Shown piece after piece: positions 14,468 through 18,669 of a DNA stretch of 18,669 nt (the first letter of the stretch is position 1; the number at the start of each line of letters is the position of its first letter). The position numbers and the translations under genes are program-made. The notes beneath the pieces were generated by a model. That model searched no databases. It saw only the letters and a list, made by a program, of their open reading frames with translations, and was not told where the DNA came from. This stretch comes from Rhodobacterales bacterium. GTDB lineage: Bacteria > Pseudomonadota > Alphaproteobacteria > Rhodobacterales > Rhodobacteraceae. Location: assembly GCA_013298675.1 (NCBI GenBank), contig JAAFIJ010000016.1, positions 1-18,669 on the forward strand, in the 5' to 3' direction.

Positions 14468-14812
14468 AGTTCATCTCGAAATGATCAAAACGGGCCGACT
14501 ATAGGCTTAATTTGCATAGTCAACGATGCTGGTTTGCTTGATTTTCCGCAAACGGTGTTGCGCTCCGCCGGTCCTATTGGTTTTGACACCTTGCGGGCAA
14601 CTTAGAGCGAAGTGCCCTCTAATGCGGCGACGGAACTAAGGCTTTTGCCCAGATTACCTGTGATATGATGCTGTTCAGGCGGAACAGCAGCTTGATGTCA
14701 GGTGAGATCAATCCCGCCGATCCATCCGGCAGTTGGGGTTCAACGTTCAGGGAAATCGTCTAAAGTCGTTCAGGTTTTGACACAACGTAAGACCATCAAA
14801 TCCTGAAGCGTT
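14468..14812. other. Intergenic region with repeats, no gene recognised
   Basis: About 345 nt between agmatinase and copZ. It contains an 11-bp exact direct repeat GGTTTTGACAC (14579-14589 and 14773-14783) and a 12-bp stem-loop (14769-14807). On the minus strand a stop-free stretch at about 14627-14745 contains LPDGSAGLISPDIKLLF, and the plus strand offers MSGEINPADPSGSWGSTFREIV (14695-14763). Neither is recognised. A decayed gene or mobile-element end is possible but not demonstrated. Confidence 0.5.
14769..14807. repeat. 12-bp stem-loop 3' of copZ
   Basis: TTCAGGTTTTGA (14769-14780) and TCAAATCCTGAA (14796-14807) are inverted with 11 of 12 matches and a 15-nt loop. On the minus strand it lies immediately downstream of the copZ stop, so it may end or stabilise that transcript. 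No T-run follows, so it is not a textbook intrinsic terminator. Confidence 0.5.
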
Positions 14813-15010
14813 TTAAACGACGGTCGCCGAAAATCCAACGCTCTTCAGGGCGGTGATTATGACGTCGATCATGCCATTGTCCGTTACATCGACATGGCGC
14901 GCTGTCAGATCGAACACGACCTTTGCCGAGGGATCCAATCCCGCCACTGTTTTCGCGACTGCGGCCGTGCAATGGCCACAACTCATATCGGGAATTGAAA
15001 GTCTGATCAT
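14813..15010 (-). CDS. copZ: Heavy-metal-associated (HMA) domain copper chaperone
   Basis: The 65-residue protein is a single ferredoxin-like HMA domain with the metal-binding loop MSCGHC (C11, C14) and the HMA ending VGFSATV. It should carry Cu(I) in the cytoplasm and hand it to the CopA ATPase encoded divergently. The ATG at 15010 has GGAG 7-8 nt upstream. An in-frame ATG at 15037 adds 9 unrelated residues and is not preferred. A CueR-type operator faces this gene at 15045-15066. The chaperone group CopZ/CopP is inferred from the neighbours; mercury or zinc HMA proteins share the fold. Confidence 0.88.
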   Translation of the reverse strand: MIRLSIPDMSCGHCTAAVAKTVAGLDPSAKVVFDLTARHVDVTDNGMIDVIITALKSVGFSATVV

Positions 15011-15044
15011 TGAGGTTCTCCAGTGTCTTTCTGACAATTGGGCG

Positions 15045-15066
15045 CTTCCAGCGCAGGAAGGTCAAG
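15045..15066 (-). promoter_or_regulatory. CueR-type operator/promoter facing copZ
   Basis: On the minus strand the site reads CTTGACCTTCC, six bases, then GGAAG. TTGACC serves as the -35 box, and CTTCC...GGAAG is the dyad typical of CueR/HmrR copper promoters. The core between arms is 6 nt, one less than in the well-known E. coli copA site. No good -10 is evident at the expected 19-20 bp, as is usual for promoters needing activator distortion. Confidence 0.65.
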
Positions 15067-15092
15067 GGGGCAAAGAAAACTATTCTTCCGGG

Positions 15093-15114
15093 CTTGACCT
15101 TCCAGTGGTGGGAG
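15093..15114 (+). promoter_or_regulatory. CueR-type operator/promoter facing copA
   Basis: CTTGACCTTCC, six bases, then GGGAG: the same layout as the copZ-facing site in the opposite orientation, with one mismatch in the right arm. TTGACC (15094-15099) is the -35 box. The nearest -10-like hexamer is TAAGAT (15123-15128), but a 23-bp spacer is longer than expected; a weak -10 nearer to 15119 is possible. Expected regulator: CueR, encoded after copA. Confidence 0.65.
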
Positions 15115-15154
15115 CCCCCATGTAAGATAGGTCCACAAACGAATGAGGTCCGCC

Positions 15155-17590
15155 ATGTCCGCCCAGACGATCACCCTGTCTATAGAAGGTATGACCTGCG
15201 CGTCTTGTGTTGGCCGGGTCGAGCGCGCGTTAAAGGCAACGCCCGGCGTGACCGGGGCCGAGGTGAACCTTGCCACCGAAACCGCGCGGATCTCGACGGA
15301 TGGTAGTCCGAATGCCACCCGTCTGGCGCAGGTGTTGGACGCGGCGGGCTATCCGGCACGGCTGGCCGAATTGGATTTGGCGGTGCAGGACATGACCTGC
15401 GCGTCTTGCGTGGGTCGGGTGGAGCGCGCTTTGGCAGGCGTGCCGGGCGTAGTATCCGCAAGTGTCAATCTGGCGACGGAAACCGCACATCTGCGCTATT
15501 ATCAAGGGCAGGTGACGCCTGCCGACCTGATCGCCGTATCGGTTGCGGCGGGCTATCCCGCCACGATCGCTGCGCGCAATGACGAGGATCAGGGCACTCG
15601 CAAAGACCGTGAAGCGGCCGGTTTGGCGCGGATCACATGGATCGCCGCCGCCCTGACTCTGCCGGTTTTCGTGGTGGAAATGGGCGGGCATATGGTGCCC
15701 GCGCTACATCAACTGATCGCCAATACCATCGGCCTACAGACCAGTTGGGTGCTGCAATTCGTGCTGACCACCATCGTTCTGGCGTGGCCAGGGCAAGGGT
15801 TTTACCGCAAAGGCTATGCGGCCTTGTTTCGCGGCACCCCTGATATGAACAGCCTTGTCGCTCTGGGCACGACAGCGGCTTATGGGTTCTCGGTCGCAGC
15901 CACCTTTGTGCCCGGGCTTTTGCCACTTGGCACGGCGGCAGTTTACTATGAGGCTGCGGCGATGATCGTCGTTCTGATCCTGTTGGGCCGTACGCTAGAG
16001 GCGCGGGCCAAGGGGCGCACAGGGGCCGCGATCCGCCGTCTTGTCGGACTTGTCCCCAAAACTGCACGGGTCGAACGTGACGGCGTGGTGGTGGAACTGC
16101 CATTGGATCAGATCGTCACCGGCGATCTTGTCCACGCCCGCCCCGGCGAACGGATCGCGGTGGACGGTGTGGTGACGCTGGGTGCGTCCTATGTTGATGA
16201 AAGCATGATCACCGGCGAAGCCGCTCCGGTCGCCAAGGAAATTGGTGCGACTGTCACAGGTGGCACAGTGAACGGCACCGGCGCGCTGGTGCTGCGTGCA
16301 ACCCATGTCGGCGGCGATACTGTGCTGGCACAAATCATCCGTATGGTGGAGCAAGCGCAAAGCGTCAAACTGCCGATCCAAGGATTGGTGGACCGCATTA
16401 CCCTGTGGTTCGTGCCCGCCGTTCTGGCGCTGGCGGCGGTGACAGTTGGGCTGTGGCTGGCGATTGGACCCAGCCCTACGATGGCTTTGGTGGCGGGAGT
16501 ATCGGTGCTGATCATCGCCTGCCCCTGTGCGATGGGGCTGGCCACGCCGACCTCTATCATGGTTGGTACTGGGCGAGCAGCGGAACTGGGGGTCTTGTTT
16601 CGCAAAGGTGACGCGCTGCAGGCCCTGCAATCGGTGCGGGTCGTGGCGGTGGACAAGACCGGAACCTTGACCGCAGGGCGGCCGGAACTGACCGATCTTG
16701 TGGTGATGGAAGGCTTTGTCGAAGAGGAGGTACTGGCTCTGCTGGCGGCCGCCGAGGCGCAATCCGAACACCCTGTCGCAAGTGCAATCCTGCGGGCGGC
16801 AAAGTTGCGCGACCTGACGATCCCGCAGGCCACCGATTTTGCCGCCATCCCGGGTTTTGGTGTACGGGCTGTTGCGGGCGGGCACGCTCTGCTGGCCGGT
16901 GCAGACCGCCTTATGCGCCGAGAAGGCGTGGCTTTGCCGGGCAATGACCCTGCTTTGGCGATAGCGCAAAGGGGACGCACCCCGCTGTATCTGGCAGTAG
17001 ATGGCAGACTGGCTGCAATTATTGGCGTGGCCGATCCGATCAAACCCACCACCTCCGCCGCGATAGCCACTTTGCAGGCGCAGGGCTTGCGTGTGGTGAT
17101 GATCACTGGCGACAATCAGGCAACGGCTGACAAGATCGCCGCCGAGCTGGGCATCACCGATGTGGTGGCCGAAGTGCTGCCGGGTGGAAAAGTCGAGGCG
17201 ATCAAAGCCTTGCGCCTTCAAGGCCCCGTGGCTTTTGTCGGTGATGGCATCAATGATGCGCCCGCGCTGGCCGCCGCAGACGTTGGCATTGCCATTGGCA
17301 CCGGGACCGATGTCGCGATTGAAACCGCTGATGTTGTCCTGATGTCGGGTGATTTGGGCGCTGTGGTCAGCGCCTTTGCGATCAGCCGTGCCACGATGCG
17401 CAACATCCGGCAGAATCTATTCTGGGCCTTTGGCTATAACGCGTTGCTGATCCCGGTTGCTGCAGGCGCGCTTTATCCCTTTGGTGGCCCGCTTTTGTCT
17501 CCCGCCCTTGCGGCAGGGGCGATGGCCGTCTCTAGCGTTTTCGTCGTCACCAACGCCTTACGCCTTGCCACCAAAGGAGCGCCCTCATGA
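15155..17590 (+). CDS. copA: Cu(I)-exporting P1B-type ATPase
   Basis: The 811-residue inner-membrane pump exports Cu(I) from the cytoplasm using ATP. Two N-terminal HMA domains each carry MTCASC (C15/C18 and C82/C85). Membrane helices follow, then the transport motif CPC (C456, P457, C458), phosphorylation site D500 in DKTGT and the hinge GDGINDAP. The C-terminal helix pair is present. Two HMA domains, the CPC motif and total length fit CopA well. The ATG at 15155 is chosen over 15143 because GAGG precedes it by about 7 nt. A CueR-type operator sits 41 nt upstream. The cueR gene overlaps its stop by 4 nt, so the regulator is co-transcribed. Silver transport is likely as a side activity of the family. 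Confidence 0.95.
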   Translation: MSAQTITLSIEGMTCASCVGRVERALKATPGVTGAEVNLATETARISTDGSPNATRLAQVLDAAGYPARLAELDLAVQDMTCASCVGRVERALAGVPGVVSASVNLATETAHLRYYQGQVTPADLIAVSVAAGYPATIAARNDEDQGTRKDREAAGLARITWIAAALTLPVFVVEMGGHMVPALHQLIANTIGLQTSWVLQFVLTTIVLAWPGQGFYRKGYAALFRGTPDMNSLVALGTTAAYGFSVAATFVPGLLPLGTAAVYYEAAAMIVVLILLGRTLEARAKGRTGAAIRRLVGLVPKTARVERDGVVVELPLDQIVTGDLVHARPGERIAVDGVVTLGASYVDESMITGEAAPVAKEIGATVTGGTVNGTGALVLRATHVGGDTVLAQIIRMVEQAQSVKLPIQGLVDRITLWFVPAVLALAAVTVGLWLAIGPSPTMALVAGVSVLIIACPCAMGLATPTSIMVGTGRAAELGVLFRKGDALQALQSVRVVAVDKTGTLTAGRPELTDLVVMEGFVEEEVLALLAAAEAQSEHPVASAILRAAKLRDLTIPQATDFAAIPGFGVRAVAGGHALLAGADRLMRREGVALPGNDPALAIAQRGRTPLYLAVDGRLAAIIGVADPIKPTTSAAIATLQAQGLRVVMITGDNQATADKIAAELGITDVVAEVLPGGKVEAIKALRLQGPVAFVGDGINDAPALAAADVGIAIGTGTDVAIETADVVLMSGDLGAVVSAFAISRATMRNIRQNLFWAFGYNALLIPVAAGALYPFGGPLLSPALAAGAMAVSSVFVVTNALRLATKGAPS

Positions 17591-17970
17591 ACATATCCAA
17601 TGTGGCCAACCGTTCAGGCCTGCCCGCCAAAACCATCCGGTACTACGAGGAAATCGGCCTGATCAAACCCCTTCGCGATGCCAACGGCTACCGCGTCTTT
17701 CGCGACAGCGATGTGCACAAGCTGGCGTTCCTGGCCCGCGCCCGCGCATTAGGATTTACCATTGAAAACTGCCGCGCCCTCTTGGCCCTGTGGGAGGACA
17801 AATCTCGCGCCAGCGCTGATGTGCGCACCATCGCGAAAGATCATCTGAAACATATCGAAGCCAAAATCGCGGACCTTGAGGCGATGCGTGACACCCTTTC
17901 CGACCTTGTGCAGTGCTGTGCAGGTGACGCGCGCCCCGATTGCCCAATCTTGCGCTCACTTGGCGGATGA
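17587..17970 (+). CDS. cueR: Cu(I)-responsive MerR family regulator
   Basis: The 127-residue protein has the MerR DNA-binding domain (GLPAKTIRYYEEIGLIKP, GYRVFRD) and a dimerisation helix. Its C-terminal metal loop has C111 and C119 eight residues apart (CAGDARPDC), as in CueR, plus an extra C110. The SRASADVR segment supplies the Ser typical of sensors of +1 ions. It should activate the copZ- and copA-facing promoters when Cu(I), Ag(I) or Au(I) is bound. Its ATG overlaps the copA stop (ATGA), so it is probably expressed only from the copA promoter, giving positive feedback. The tandem MerR proteins at the left of the window lack this cysteine loop. Confidence 0.93.
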   Translation: MNISNVANRSGLPAKTIRYYEEIGLIKPLRDANGYRVFRDSDVHKLAFLARARALGFTIENCRALLALWEDKSRASADVRTIAKDHLKHIEAKIADLEAMRDTLSDLVQCCAGDARPDCPILRSLGG

Positions 17971-18126
17971 TCTGCAACTGTTCTGCTGAAACGGCATTTG
18001 CGGGCTAGGCGAATGGCGTTCAACCGGGCTTTGGCACGCTACGAACAATCGCCGAGCTAAAACATTCGCGTTGGATCCGAAATTCAGCGCTATTATTCAA
18101 GCCATACCTAAAGGGCCTAATCATCG

Positions 18127-18669
18127 ATGAATCGACGTTCGATAGTTATCGCGCTGACAACAGTGCTTGGCACGCCTGTCCACGCGCATCCGCATGTTTT
18201 TGTTGATACACAGCTCGAAATCTCTTTCAACGCAGCAGGAGAGGCGGAAGGCGTCCGAATTACCTGGACCTATGACGCTCTTACGTCACTTCAGTTTATC
18301 GCCGACCGAGGGATGGACGAAGATTTTGATGGCACGCTTACGGCAACCGAGACTGCGGCTCTTTCCGGTTTTGATATGCACTGGGATGTAGGTTATGCCG
18401 GCGATACGTTCGCGCTAAATGGCGCTGCTCCATTACAACTGTCTGGACCGTCAGACTGGACAGCGGACTACGCAAACGAAAAAGTAACGACTTCACATAT
18501 TCGACGTTTCATCTCGCCCGTTCCACTTGGCTCTGACCCGTTGGTCATCGAGGTCTATGATCCAAGCCTGTACACTGGGTATTTCATTGTGGGGGAACCC
18601 AACGTTACCGGACGTGCAGATTGCAAGGCAACTATTCAAAGACCGGACATCAAGGCTGCAAATGAAAAA
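18127..18669 (+). CDS. DUF1007 family periplasmic protein (5' part, open at window end)
   Basis: An open frame of 181 codons runs from ATG 18127 to the last base without a stop. It begins with a short signal peptide (residues 1-20, cleavage after HA), so the mature protein would start HPHVFVD. This start, the EVYDPSLYTGYF motif and overall length fit DUF1007 (PF06226), secreted proteins often encoded with nickel/cobalt or zinc transport genes. Residues 64-75, DEDFDGTLTATE, match a canonical EF-hand loop (D, D, D-G, L, E at positions 1, 3, 5-6, 8, 12). AAAGGG lies about 12 nt before the ATG, a poor spacing, so the start is only likely. The downstream permease, if any, lies outside the window. 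Confidence 0.8.
   Translation, partial: MNRRSIVIALTTVLGTPVHAHPHVFVDTQLEISFNAAGEAEGVRITWTYDALTSLQFIADRGMDEDFDGTLTATETAALSGFDMHWDVGYAGDTFALNGAAPLQLSGPSDWTADYANEKVTTSHIRRFISPVPLGSDPLVIEVYDPSLYTGYFIVGEPNVTGRADCKATIQRPDIKAANEK

Noticed and set aside
15995..17221. A 408-residue minus-strand frame opposite copA.
   Set aside because: Antisense of the conserved ATPase domains; no recognisable protein features.
18167..18391. A 74-residue plus-strand frame near the right end.
   Set aside because: Out of frame with the open DUF1007 gene that covers the same bases and has clear family motifs.
1..18669. CRISPR array, integrase, insertion sequence or toxin-antitoxin pair.
   Set aside because: No regularly spaced repeats, transposase or integrase motifs, or paired small toxin/antitoxin genes were found on either strand.

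Overview
The window looks like chromosome from an alphaproteobacterium of the Rhodobacteraceae (Roseobacter-type). This is inferred from moderately high GC, the gene families present (TIGR02186 protein, a DmdC-like long acyl-CoA dehydrogenase, YbjN-proC-csaA order, a CopA/CueR cluster) and dense operons with 4-nt ATGA overlaps. No rRNA, tRNA, CRISPR array or intact mobile element was seen.

Layout. (1) 1-1010: the tail of an upstream gene, a TIGR02186-family membrane-anchored periplasmic protein, and a decayed N-terminal relic of a MATE efflux pump on the minus strand. (2) 1208-9653, plus strand: two tandem MerR-type regulators, with a palindromic operator/promoter in front of the second, then a compact beta-oxidation operon. 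Its order is long acyl-CoA dehydrogenase, small RHH-like protein, glutathione S-transferase, thiolase, NTF2-like protein, two tandem cupins and a FadB-like hydratase/dehydrogenase. The three core enzymes cover the dehydrogenation, hydration/second oxidation and thiolysis steps. The small protein, NTF2-like protein and cupins have no textbook role there. (3) 9702-12988, minus strand: an operon reading ybjN-like, proC, csaA, 2-hydroxyacid dehydrogenase and sulfotransferase, converging on the fad operon across a stem-loop. (4) 12989-14812: an isolated agmatinase-family gene with long non-coding flanks. One flank carries an NrdR-box-like palindrome and a DnaA-box-like 9-mer with no ribonucleotide reductase nearby; the other carries an 11-bp direct repeat and a 12-bp stem-loop. 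(5) 14813-17970: a copper-resistance module with copZ (minus) diverging from copA-cueR (plus). Two CueR-type operators lie back to back between them. (6) 18127-end: the open 5' part of a DUF1007-family periplasmic protein with an EF-hand-like loop.

Most genes are ordinary for the group. The least explained parts are the accessory genes inside the fad operon, the two non-coding stretches around the agmatinase gene, and the paired copper operators. I do not see a clearly new multi-gene system. Coordinates and residue numbers were worked out by hand.
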